NCBI RefSeq assembly: GCF_900176115.1
Contig: NZ_FWWR01000009.1
Location: 310,001-374,000, forward strand
Length of the DNA stretch: 64,000 nt
DNA from: Peptoniphilus asaccharolyticus DSM 20463
GTDB taxonomy: Bacteria > Bacillota > Clostridia > Tissierellales > Peptoniphilaceae
Direction of reading: 5' to 3'
Of the stretch, positions 52,432-63,592 are shown in pieces. The notes beneath the pieces are model-generated. The model saw only the letters and a list, made by a program, of their open reading frames with translations. It was not told the origin of the DNA and did not search any database. Within the stretch, counting starts at the first letter, position 1; every line of letters starts with the position of its first letter. Position numbers and translations under genes: made by a program.

Positions 52432-53058
52432 ATGTATTCAGTTGCAATAGATGGACCTAGTGGTAGTGGTAAAAGTACAATAGCAAAACTATTGGCTGAT
52501 AAACTCAATATAACTTATGTAGACACAGGAGCTATGTATAGAGCGATAGCTTTACACTCAAAAGAAACAGGGATTGAACCGGTTGATTTTATAAATGAGG
52601 TAGAAATAGACTATCATGACGATAAAGTCTTTTTAAATGGTGAAGACGTTTCAGATAAAATTCGTACAGAAGAAATTTCAAAGCTTGCATCAAAAATTTC
52701 TAAAAATTTAAAAGTTAGAGAGTTTTTAGTTCAAAAACAAAGAGAAATATCTAAAAAACGTTCTGTTGTAATGGAAGGACGAGATATAGGAACAGTAGTT
52801 TTGCCTGAAGCGGACTACAAATTCTATTTGGATGCAGGGGTTGAAGTTAGAGCCAAAAGAAGATACAACCAACTTATAGAAAAAGGCGAAAAAGCTGAGT
52901 TTGGACAAGTGTTAATTGATTTAAAAGACAGAGATTTTAATGATATGAACAGAGAAAACTCACCTCTTGTAAAAGCTGAAGGAGCTATATTTATAGATAG
53001 CGCCGACATAACATTGGAAGAAACACTTGATAAGATGTTAAATACTATAAGAGGATAA
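52432..53058 (+). CDS. cmk: Cytidylate kinase
   Basis: 208 residues. P-loop AIDGPSGSGKST (5-16), VDTGAMYRA and MEGRDIGTVV are diagnostic. It phosphorylates CMP and dCMP. Ordinarily it is co-transcribed with plsC and ispH-rpsA, as here. IS copy 2 lies immediately upstream, so its transcription must now come through or from the IS. Confidence 0.96.
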   Translation: MYSVAIDGPSGSGKSTIAKLLADKLNITYVDTGAMYRAIALHSKETGIEPVDFINEVEIDYHDDKVFLNGEDVSDKIRTEEISKLASKISKNLKVREFLVQKQREISKKRSVVMEGRDIGTVVLPEADYKFYLDAGVEVRAKRRYNQLIEKGEKAEFGQVLIDLKDRDFNDMNRENSPLVKAEGAIFIDSADITLEETLDKMLNTIRG

Positions 53059-53059
53059 A

Positions 53060-53656
53060 ATGGGATATAGAATTATCAGAGTAATACTCTGGATTTATTT
53101 TAAACTAATTCACAGGTTTGAAATTGTAAATATAGAAAACTTACCGGAAAAAGGGCCGTACATGATATGTCCTAACCATAAATCTAATTTAGACCCCATA
53201 TTTGTATCAGGAGCAATAAAGACGCCAATACATTGGATGGCTAAGAAAGAACTTTTTAAAAATCCATTGTTAGGTAAGATAATTTCAAGTTTTTATGCTT
53301 TCCCGGTTGATAGAGGAGCATCTGATATAGCTGCTGTAAAGACTTCTTTAAGGGTGCTTAAAACAGAGGATGTCTTAGGTGTGTTTCCGGAGGGAACTAG
53401 GGTAAAAAATATAGATGTAAACATGGGTAAATCTGGGGTGACTGTTATAGCACATAAGGCTAAAGCTTTGATTGTGCCGGTTTTTATTGAGGGTTCATAT
53501 ATTCCGTTTACAAAAATGAAATTACACGTTAGAAAACCAATTGATTTATCTTATTTGAATAAACCGACACAGTTGGAGTATAAAGAACATACGGTGGACT
53601 TACTAAAGTCTATCTATTATGGAGTTGATATTTATAGAAATAATAGTAGCAAATAA
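53060..53656 (+). CDS. plsC: 1-acyl-sn-glycerol-3-phosphate acyltransferase
   Basis: 198 residues. Acyltransferase motif NHKSNLDP (His and Asp of HX4D) near residue 39, a KKELF region, and FPEGTR near 115. It makes phosphatidic acid at the membrane. It overlaps the ispH-rpsA start by 38 bases. Confidence 0.94.
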   Translation: MGYRIIRVILWIYFKLIHRFEIVNIENLPEKGPYMICPNHKSNLDPIFVSGAIKTPIHWMAKKELFKNPLLGKIISSFYAFPVDRGASDIAAVKTSLRVLKTEDVLGVFPEGTRVKNIDVNMGKSGVTVIAHKAKALIVPVFIEGSYIPFTKMKLHVRKPIDLSYLNKPTQLEYKEHTVDLLKSIYYGVDIYRNNSSK

Positions 53657-55709
53657 TGCTGGTTTCTGTGGAGGAGTAAAAAGAGCTGTAGATTTAGCTT
53701 TTAAAAATGCAGATGAAGGTGTCTATAGTTACGGAGAGCTTGTACATAATCAAGTGGTAACTAAAGAACTTAGTGACAAAAGTGTTATGAGCATAGACAA
53801 CACCGATGTAAAAAATTCAAAAGTGATTATAAGAAGCCATGGTGTGAAAAAGCAAATTTTAGATGAGCTAAGGCAAAATGGCAATGAAATTATAGATTGT
53901 GTGTGTCCTAAAGTAACTAAGATATATTCTATAGTTAGAGAACACTATGAACAAGGATACCAAGTAGTTATATTTGGAGACGAGAATCATCCTGAGGTAA
54001 TTGGAATAAATTCTTATGCTGATGACAAGGGAATAATAATAGGACAGGATTTATCTCTAAACAAAATAGAAGATAAAAAAACTATTTTGGTTTCTCAGAC
54101 AACAAATATACCTGAAAAGTTTGAAATATTAGTAAATTCACTAAAAAATATTTTAAATAATGAAATTATAGTTTATAATACTATATGTAATGCTACGCGA
54201 TTAAGACAAGAAAGTACAATTGAATTAGCGAAAAAGGTAGAAGCTATGATAGTGTTGGGGGGAAAAAATAGTTCTAACACTAAAAAATTGTATGAAGTTG
54301 CGAAAAAGCATTGTGAAAATGTATATTTATTAGAGTCGATTAAGGACCTAAAATATAATATAAAAAATTTTGTAAAAATAGGTATTACCGCGGGTGCATC
54401 CACACCTCGTTCGGTAATCGAGGAGGCTGTTAGTAGTATGGAAAATTTTGACAACAATGAAATGATGGAGGCAATTGAAAACTCTTTTAAAAGAATTAAA
54501 AGAGGAGAAGTTGTAGAAGGTGAAGTTCTTTTCGTTAATGATACTGAAGTAATGGTAAACATTGGATACAGATCAGACGGAATTATTTCAAGAGAAGAAC
54601 TTTCAAATAACACTGATGTAAAACCATCAGATTTATTCAAACCTGGCGATATGATCAATGTATTCATCATGAAAATGGATGATGGAGATGGCAATGTAGT
54701 ACTTTCTTATAAGAGAGTAGAAAGCCTAAAAATTTGGGATGAGATTGAAGAATTATTCAACAATCACCAAAGAGTTACAGTAACAGTTAAATCTGTAGTT
54801 AAAGGTGGACTAACAGCTGACCTTAATGGACTAAATGCTTTTATTCCAGCTTCACATGCATCAGTTAGATTCCAAAGAGATCTTTCTAAATATGTTGGAA
54901 AAGAAATGACTTGTGAAATTATAGATTTTGATAAGTTAAAGAGAAAAATCGTTCTTTCAAGAAAGAATGTAGAAACTGAAGAACTTGAAAAGAACAAACA
55001 AGAAGTTTACTCAGCTCTTAAAGTAGGAGATGTAGTAGAAGGTACTGTTCAAAGATTAACTAACTTCGGAGCATTTGTAGATGTTGGAGGAGTAGATGGA
55101 CTTATCCACATTTCTGAACTTTCTTGGAACAGAGTTAAACACCCATCAGATGTTGTTGAACCAGGACAAAAAGTTGAAGTTGAAGTTCTTAACTTAGACG
55201 AAGACAAAAACAGAATCGCTCTTGGATTAAAACAAACAACTAAAAAACCATGGGATGTATTCACTGAATCTGTAAAAGTAGGAGATGTAGTAGAAGGTAA
55301 AGTAGTTAACATTCTTGAATTCGGAGCTTTTGTAAGACTTGAATCAGGAGTAGACGGACTTCTTCACGTTTCTCAAATTTCTAAAGAACACATCGAAAAA
55401 CCATCTGATAAATTAACTATCGGTGAAGTAGTAACTGCAAAGATTACAGATATCGATGAAGAAAACAAGAAAATTTCTCTATCAATGAAAGCTCTAATCG
55501 AAGATGAAGAGCCAGAAGTTGTTGAAGAAGTTAAAGAAAAAGTTGAAGCTGAACCTAAGGAAGAAGTAGTTAAAGAAAAACCTAAGGCTAGAGCTCCAAA
55601 ACAACCTAAGGCACCTAAAGAAGTTAAAGAATATGAAGAACAATCTAATGAATCAAACATCAACACAGCATTAGGAGATCTTCTAGGTGGACTTAAATTT
55701 GAAGATTAA
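53619..55709 (+). CDS. ispH-rpsA: IspH-ribosomal protein S1 fusion
   Basis: 696 residues. Residues 1-285 are IspH, the last step of the MEP isoprenoid pathway, with the three iron-sulfur cysteines in NAGFCGGVKRAV (Cys17), CVCPKV and NTICNATR. Four S1 RNA-binding domains follow (starts near 296, 382, 470 and 555), then a Glu/Lys/Pro-rich tail. This fusion is known from Clostridia. The S1 part uses more C-ending codons (AAC, TTC, CAC) than the IspH part, as expected for a highly expressed ribosomal protein. It overlaps plsC by 38 bases. Confidence 0.95.
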   Translation: MELIFIEIIVANNAGFCGGVKRAVDLAFKNADEGVYSYGELVHNQVVTKELSDKSVMSIDNTDVKNSKVIIRSHGVKKQILDELRQNGNEIIDCVCPKVTKIYSIVREHYEQGYQVVIFGDENHPEVIGINSYADDKGIIIGQDLSLNKIEDKKTILVSQTTNIPEKFEILVNSLKNILNNEIIVYNTICNATRLRQESTIELAKKVEAMIVLGGKNSSNTKKLYEVAKKHCENVYLLESIKDLKYNIKNFVKIGITAGASTPRSVIEEAVSSMENFDNNEMMEAIENSFKRIKRGEVVEGEVLFVNDTEVMVNIGYRSDGIISREELSNNTDVKPSDLFKPGDMINVFIMKMDDGDGNVVLSYKRVESLKIWDEIEELFNNHQRVTVTVKSVVKGGLTADLNGLNAFIPASHASVRFQRDLSKYVGKEMTCEIIDFDKLKRKIVLSRKNVETEELEKNKQEVYSALKVGDVVEGTVQRLTNFGAFVDVGGVDGLIHISELSWNRVKHPSDVVEPGQKVEVEVLNLDEDKNRIALGLKQTTKKPWDVFTESVKVGDVVEGKVVNILEFGAFVRLESGVDGLLHVSQISKEHIEKPSDKLTIGEVVTAKITDIDEENKKISLSMKALIEDEEPEVVEEVKEKVEAEPKEEVVKEKPKARAPKQPKAPKEVKEYEEQSNESNINTALGDLLGGLKFED

Positions 55710-55725
55710 TTAAATTTATAAATTA

Positions 55726-55753
55726 GGCAGTAGTTTAACTACTGTCTTTTTTT
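55726..55753 (+). terminator. Terminator after ispH-rpsA
   Basis: GGCAGTAGT/ACTACTGTC stem (one G-T pair), loop TTA, seven T residues. Confidence 0.9.
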
Positions 55754-55796
55754 GTGTCCTAAGTAAAACGAGTGTTCAGTATGCAATTAGTTATGA

Positions 55797-55802
55797 TATA
55801 AT
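55797..55802 (+). promoter_or_regulatory. -10 box of the SLH gene promoter
   Basis: TATAAT with only a weak TTCAGT 16 bases upstream. Confidence 0.45.
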
Positions 55803-55820
55803 AAAAAGGATTATGGGGGT

Positions 55821-57008
55821 ATGAAATTGAAGAAGATGAAATTTACGGCTATAGTTTTGAGTGCTGTTACTTTGTTTAGCACTTCAGTATATGCTAAGTC
55901 TTTTAAAGATGTAACTAAGAATGGTCAATTCAAATGGATATATTCAGAGTTGAATACACTTTCCAATAGAGGAATATTTGGCGGTTATCCGGAAGGTGAT
56001 TTTAGACCAAATAATCCAGTTTCTTTTTTAGAAATTATGCAGGTTATAAAAAATATTAAGCAACCTTCTGCATCAGAATTGGAAGAAGCTAAGGCAAGTT
56101 ATTTAGAAGTGGTAAAAAAATATAATGTGCCAACTTGGGCTCATGATTCTGTAGTGTATGCATTGAAAAATAATATAATAACTGAAAATACGCTAAGAGA
56201 AGCTGACAGCAGAGGATTTTTAAAGGATAAGAATCCTATTTATCCAAACAGAAATTCTGTAACAGTTTATTTCGGAAGAGCCTTTGGATTTAATGGAAAT
56301 GGAAGTAGCTCATTTTTAAAACATTCAGATTTAGAAAACGTACCACAAGTAACTCTTGGATATTTATCTAATTTAGTTGAAAATGGAATTTTTTCTGCAA
56401 CAGGTAGTGAAGGTAAGTTTAATGGCTCAAGTTATATAAGAAGAGCTGAAGTTGTTTCTATTACTGCTAAGTCATTGAAATATTTAGAAAAAAATTCTAT
56501 TAAGCCTGAAGAGTTAATAGATGATGATAAGAATAAAGATGGCGTTGGAGAGTTACGCATAGAAAGTAATTTAGAAGAAATTTCAGGAGTAGTTGAATCT
56601 GTAGACACTAATAAAAATATGATTAAAGTTTTATCTAAGGGATATACTATATCTTCTTCTACTAAAGTGAGAGGATTGAACGGATACGTATTCTCTGAAG
56701 CGAATAGATTAAATGGAGAAAGGGTAACTTTAAAGCATAGTCATGGAGTTGTCAAAGAGATACAAGTTCATTCATACTTAAATTATGAAAAATACAATGC
56801 TAAATTTGTCGGTAGAGTTACTGGCAAGTCATTAGAAAATAATATTAATAAATTGAATATAAATATTTTGGTGTCAAATAATCTTGAGATAGTTTCAGGA
56901 AGTGATGTCGAAATTAAGACAATAAATAATTATAATGTAGGCGATATAGTAACTTTTGATGCAAAAGTAGAAAATGGATATATTGTTGAGGTGAATATAC
57001 AGAGGTGA
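55821..57008 (+). CDS. S-layer homology domain protein
   Basis: 395 residues. Signal peptide (about 1-25, ending SVYA-KS) and SLH modules: SFKDVTKNGQFKWIYSELNTL with GGYPEGDFRPNNPVSFLE, then two more degenerate ones to about residue 215. The C-terminal half is beta-rich without recognised domains. SLH domains bind pyruvylated wall polymers, so it is a surface protein. The ATG at 55821 sits too close to GGGGG; TTG 55827 has better spacing. Confidence 0.85.
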   Translation: MKLKKMKFTAIVLSAVTLFSTSVYAKSFKDVTKNGQFKWIYSELNTLSNRGIFGGYPEGDFRPNNPVSFLEIMQVIKNIKQPSASELEEAKASYLEVVKKYNVPTWAHDSVVYALKNNIITENTLREADSRGFLKDKNPIYPNRNSVTVYFGRAFGFNGNGSSSFLKHSDLENVPQVTLGYLSNLVENGIFSATGSEGKFNGSSYIRRAEVVSITAKSLKYLEKNSIKPEELIDDDKNKDGVGELRIESNLEEISGVVESVDTNKNMIKVLSKGYTISSSTKVRGLNGYVFSEANRLNGERVTLKHSHGVVKEIQVHSYLNYEKYNAKFVGRVTGKSLENNINKLNINILVSNNLEIVSGSDVEIKTINNYNVGDIVTFDAKVENGYIVEVNIQR

Positions 57009-57028
57009 AGGGAGACCTTCACCTTTAT
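57003..57028 (+). terminator. Hairpin after the SLH gene
   Basis: Perfect 9-bp stem AGGTGAAGG/CCTTCACCT with GAGA tetraloop overlapping the stop codon. The T-run is short (TTTAT), so termination may be partial. Confidence 0.6.
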
Positions 57029-57033
57029 AGGTT

Positions 57034-57729
57034 ATGGATTTTTTACAAAGATCAGAGATGATAATAGGTAATGATAATATAAAAAAATTAAATAATGCTA
57101 AAGTTTTAGTTTTTGGAGTAGGTGGAGTAGGTGGAGGCCTTGTGGAGAGTCTTACAAGAGCTGGAATTGGACAGATAGACATTGTGGATAGAGATGTATT
57201 TGATATAACAAACTTAAATAGACAAGTTATGGCCACGATGGAGTCTGTTGGAAAATCTAAAGTTGAAGAGACTAAGAAGAGACTTATCAGTATCAATCCA
57301 AATTTGAAGTGTAATGCTTTTTTTAAGGAATTAAACGAGTCAACAATAGAGGAATTTAACTTAGAAGAATATACTTATGTTGCAGATGCTATTGATTCTG
57401 TGAATTCAAAGGTAATGCTTGCAAAAATATGTGAAGATAAAAAAGTGAAGTTGATTTCATCAATGGGTGCTGGGAATAGACTAGATCCTACAAAATTTTT
57501 AGTAGCGGACATATCTAAGACACACAGTGATCCGTTAGCTAAGGTTATGAGAAAAAAACTTAAAGAGGCGAGAGTTAAGAAGCTCAAATGTGTTTTTTCT
57601 ACAGAGCTACCAAGAAAGCCATTATATAATTTAGAAAAAAGTTCTACTCCAGGTTCGATTTCATTTGTTCCGCCAGTGTGTGGAATGATTATGGCGTCGC
57701 AAATTGTTAGAGAGATTATAGGTGAATAA
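57034..57729 (+). CDS. tcdA: tRNA threonylcarbamoyladenosine dehydratase
   Basis: 231 residues, ThiF/E1-like. Nucleotide-binding GVGGVGGGLVESLTRAGIG (about 30-48), DITNLNRQ and PSxxC-like VPPVCGMIMAS. TcdA/CsdL cyclises t6A37 to ct6A in tRNA. It overlaps no neighbour upstream; pcrA follows by one base. Confidence 0.9.
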   Translation: MDFLQRSEMIIGNDNIKKLNNAKVLVFGVGGVGGGLVESLTRAGIGQIDIVDRDVFDITNLNRQVMATMESVGKSKVEETKKRLISINPNLKCNAFFKELNESTIEEFNLEEYTYVADAIDSVNSKVMLAKICEDKKVKLISSMGAGNRLDPTKFLVADISKTHSDPLAKVMRKKLKEARVKKLKCVFSTELPRKPLYNLEKSSTPGSISFVPPVCGMIMASQIVREIIGE

Positions 57730-57730
57730 G

Positions 57731-59911
57731 ATGAATTATAAAGATTTAAACGATAGTCAAAGCGAAGCGCTTTATCAAACGGAAGGTGCTGTTTTAATAT
57801 TAGCCGGAGCGGGTTCAGGAAAGACAAAAGTAGTTACAAATAAAATAGCTTACCTAATAGAAGAAAAGAACATATTTCCTAGTTCAATTTTAGCAATCAC
57901 TTTTACAAATAAGGCTGCTAAAGAGATGTTGGAAAGAGTGGATAAATTGATAGATGAAGAAGCTAGCTCTATGTGGATAGGAACATTCCACTCAATTTGT
58001 ATGAGAATACTGAGAAAAAATATAGAGAGAATAGGATATTCATCTAATTTTACAATTTACGATTCGGGGGATCAAAACACTCTTGTGTCAGATTGTATAA
58101 AAGAACTTAATTTGAGCAAGGATGTATACAAGAGTAGGGGTATACTTTCAACTATTTCTCAATTAAAAAATGAAGATATAGATCCGGATAAGTATATAAA
58201 AGAACACTATGCTGATTATTTCGCTAGAAATGTAGGAGAAATTTATTCTCTATATCAATCTAAATTAAAGAGTAATAATGCACTTGATTTTGACGACTTG
58301 ATTATAAAGACAGTTGAGTTGTTAGAAGAAAATGAAGATATTAGAAAATTCTATAACTTGAAATTTAAATATGTTTTTGTAGATGAGTACCAAGATACAA
58401 ATAATATGCAATATAGATTTGTAAGATTGATAAGTGGAGAAAATCCTAATATCACAGTTGTAGGAGATAATGACCAATCCATTTATGCATGGAGAGGGGC
58501 CGATATATCAAATATTTTAAACTTTGAAAGAGATTTTAAAGATGCAAAAGTTATTTTACTAGAGCAGAACTATAGATCAACTACAAATATACTAAATATA
58601 GCTAATAATGTTATAAGCTATAACCCTAACAGAAGAGATAAAAATCTTTGGAGCTCAAAAGGTGCTGGAGAGAAAGTAAAGTACAGACAGTTTAGACATT
58701 CATCAGAAGAAGAACATGGCGTAGTACAGAGAATCCAACAACTGAATTATAAAGGATATAGCTATTCGGACATGGCTATACTATATAGAACCAATGCTCA
58801 ATCAAGAGGTTTTGAAGAGGCTTTAGTAAGAGAGACAATACCTTACAGAATGATAGGTGGACTTAAGTTCTACGATAGAAAAGAAGTTAAGGACATTATG
58901 GCCTATTTAAAGCTTATACAAAACACAAGTGATGATGTAGCCTTACTGAGAATAATAAACGTCCCTAAGCGTGGTATAGGGGATAGTACGACTGCTAAAA
59001 TTGCTGAATACGCATCTCAAAGGGGAATGAGTCTATACGATGTTATAGCAGATAAAGAATGCGTTGAAGAATTACAATTAAGAGCTCAGAAAAAGCTTAA
59101 AGAGTTTAGAGATTTAATAGAGCTACTTAGAAATCACATAGAAGATTTGTGCCTTTCGGAATTTATAGAAAGAGTAATATATGAATCTGGATATGTAAGA
59201 GAGTTAGAGGCTGAAAATACTGTAGAGTCTAGAACTAGAATAGAAAATATAAAAGAATTATTGTCCACTGCCGTAGAAAGCGAAAGAAGAGATCCCTTAG
59301 TTACTTTAGAAGATTTCTTGGCAGGAGTTTCTCTGCTATCAGATGTTGATAAATCTAGTGAAGATAAAGGCGTAAATTTAATGACTATACACGCTTCAAA
59401 AGGTTTGGAGTTTAAAGTTGTCTTTCTTGTGGGCTTAGAAGAAAAACTATTCCCATCTGCTAGATCGATTGAAGAAGATGAAGAAGTAGAAGAGGAAAGA
59501 AGATTGTGCTATGTTGCAGTGACTAGAGCTGAAGAAGAGCTATATATAAGTTCAGCTGAAACTAGAACAATGTATGGAAGAACTACTCCTAGTTTAGAAT
59601 CAAGATTTATAAATGAAATGGGAGAAGATTTAGATAAAGTAAAGCCAGAAGTTGAATATAGATCAAGAGCCCACTTAGTGGAAGTAAAAGATTTTACACA
59701 GTACCAACCTAAAAAAGAAGAAAAGAAACCAGTAGACAAAGCCGTATTAGAGCTTTCAGTTGGAGATAAGGTATTCCATAAAAAGTGGAAAACGGGTATG
59801 ATAGTATCGAAGACAGAAAAGGGCGATGACTATGAAATAGTGGTTTCATTTGAGGGCAAGGGACTAAAGAGACTTATGCTTTCAATGGCACCTCTGACAT
59901 TGGTGGATTAA
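57731..59911 (+). CDS. pcrA: ATP-dependent DNA helicase PcrA/UvrD
   Basis: 726 residues from ATG 57731 behind AGGTG; an earlier GTG adds three residues. SF1A helicase with Q-motif LNDSQSEAL, Walker A AGAGSGKT (about 28-35), DEYQDTN, VGDNDQSIYAWRGA and VAVTRA. The C-terminal Tudor-like domain (GDKVFHKKWKTGMIVS) that touches RNA polymerase is present. The pcrA-ligA pairing is classic. Confidence 0.95.
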   Translation: MNYKDLNDSQSEALYQTEGAVLILAGAGSGKTKVVTNKIAYLIEEKNIFPSSILAITFTNKAAKEMLERVDKLIDEEASSMWIGTFHSICMRILRKNIERIGYSSNFTIYDSGDQNTLVSDCIKELNLSKDVYKSRGILSTISQLKNEDIDPDKYIKEHYADYFARNVGEIYSLYQSKLKSNNALDFDDLIIKTVELLEENEDIRKFYNLKFKYVFVDEYQDTNNMQYRFVRLISGENPNITVVGDNDQSIYAWRGADISNILNFERDFKDAKVILLEQNYRSTTNILNIANNVISYNPNRRDKNLWSSKGAGEKVKYRQFRHSSEEEHGVVQRIQQLNYKGYSYSDMAILYRTNAQSRGFEEALVRETIPYRMIGGLKFYDRKEVKDIMAYLKLIQNTSDDVALLRIINVPKRGIGDSTTAKIAEYASQRGMSLYDVIADKECVEELQLRAQKKLKEFRDLIELLRNHIEDLCLSEFIERVIYESGYVRELEAENTVESRTRIENIKELLSTAVESERRDPLVTLEDFLAGVSLLSDVDKSSEDKGVNLMTIHASKGLEFKVVFLVGLEEKLFPSARSIEEDEEVEEERRLCYVAVTRAEEELYISSAETRTMYGRTTPSLESRFINEMGEDLDKVKPEVEYRSRAHLVEVKDFTQYQPKKEEKKPVDKAVLELSVGDKVFHKKWKTGMIVSKTEKGDDYEIVVSFEGKGLKRLMLSMAPLTLVD

Positions 59912-62150
<2,239 letters not shown>

Positions 62151-62158
62151 GAGGCAAA

Positions 62159-63592
62159 ATGGATTTAACAAAATTAAAGGGCCATGAGCTTATAAAAGGA
62201 TACGAAAATAGAGACTTCAGCTGTAGAGAAGTTACAGAGGCTTATTTAAAAAATATAATAGAAAAAGATCAAGAAATTAATGCCTATATTACAGTAACTG
62301 AAGACTTAGCTATGGAGCACGCCAAAAAAGTTGATAGAAAATATGAAAATAGAGAAGAATTGGGAATTCTTGCAGGTATTCCAACTGCTATAAAAGATAA
62401 TGTTGCAGTTAAGGACGTAAGAATGACTTGTGCATCCAAAATGTTGGAAAATTTCATCTCACCATATAATTCAAATGTTTCTGAAAAGATTCTAGAAGCT
62501 GATGGAGTTGTGTTAGGTAAAGTTAACATGGATGAATTTGCAATGGGTGCAGCAACTAAAACATCATATTTTGGAAACACTAAAAATCCATTGGATACAA
62601 AGCTTGTACCAGGGGGATCAAGTGGTGGTTCTGCGGCCGCTGTAGCAGCAGAAGAGGCAGCTATAGCTATAGGAACAGATACTGGTGGGTCTACAAGACA
62701 ACCAGCTAGTTTCTGTGGGATTGTAGGCTTTAAACCTACTTATGGAACAGTATCTAGATATGGTGTAGCAAGTATGGCAAATACTTTTGATACTGTTGGA
62801 ACTATGGGTAGAGATGTTGAAGATGCTCATCTATTGATGAAAGCTATAGCAGGCAGAGATAATAGAGATGCAACTTCAGTTGAAAACAAATCTATTTTAG
62901 AAAATATAGACTATGAAAAAAACTATCTAAAAGATATGAAAATAGCAGTTCCAAAAGAGTACTTAAATATGGAATTGGACTCAACTATAATGAAAAACTA
63001 CAGAGAGACAATTGAAATTTTAAAAAATTCTGGAGCTAAAATTGAAGAGGTATCATTAAAATCTCTTGAATACACAATACAAACTTACCACATCTTAGTA
63101 AATGGAGAAATTTCTTCTAATATGGCTAGACTTGATTCTCTAAGATATGGACATAGAACAGAACAAAACTATGCTTCATACGATGAAATGTTCAAGAAGA
63201 GTAGAGCAGAAGGATTTGGAGACGAAGTTAAGAAGAGAATTATGGTAGGTACTCACATATTGAGTTTAGACTTGGCAAATGAATACTACTATAAAGCTAT
63301 GAAGGTCAGAACTCTTATCAAGAATGAATACGAAGAAATATTTAAAAACTTCGATTTATTGGTGAGTCCAACAGCACCTGTACTACCTTTTGAAATAGAG
63401 TCAGATATGACACCTGTTGAAATGTATCAAGCAGATTTATTTACTATTCCAGCTAATATGTCAGGGTGTCCATCTATAAGTGTACCTTTTAATAGTGGTA
63501 ATTTCCCTACAGGAATAATTTTAACAGCAAGCAGATTTAATGACATTAAGTGTATTAAAGCTGGAGCAGGATTAGAAAGGGGTGTTAAATAA
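62159..63592 (+). CDS. gatA: Asp/Glu-tRNA amidotransferase subunit A
   Basis: 477 residues. Amidase signature family: catalytic Lys in AIKDN (about 78), cis-Ser in PGGSSGGSAAAVA (about 150-162), and nucleophile Ser in GTDTGGSTRQPAS. It releases ammonia from glutamine for misacylated tRNA. AGGAGG precedes the ATG. Confidence 0.96.
   Translation: MDLTKLKGHELIKGYENRDFSCREVTEAYLKNIIEKDQEINAYITVTEDLAMEHAKKVDRKYENREELGILAGIPTAIKDNVAVKDVRMTCASKMLENFISPYNSNVSEKILEADGVVLGKVNMDEFAMGAATKTSYFGNTKNPLDTKLVPGGSSGGSAAAVAAEEAAIAIGTDTGGSTRQPASFCGIVGFKPTYGTVSRYGVASMANTFDTVGTMGRDVEDAHLLMKAIAGRDNRDATSVENKSILENIDYEKNYLKDMKIAVPKEYLNMELDSTIMKNYRETIEILKNSGAKIEEVSLKSLEYTIQTYHILVNGEISSNMARLDSLRYGHRTEQNYASYDEMFKKSRAEGFGDEVKKRIMVGTHILSLDLANEYYYKAMKVRTLIKNEYEEIFKNFDLLVSPTAPVLPFEIESDMTPVEMYQADLFTIPANMSGCPSISVPFNSGNFPTGIILTASRFNDIKCIKAGAGLERGVK

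Noticed and set aside
52409-52437. TTGACA at the right end of IS copy 2 as a cmk promoter
   Set aside because: The only -10-like sequence at the right distance overlaps the cmk start codon, so the message would lack the ribosome binding site and start codon.
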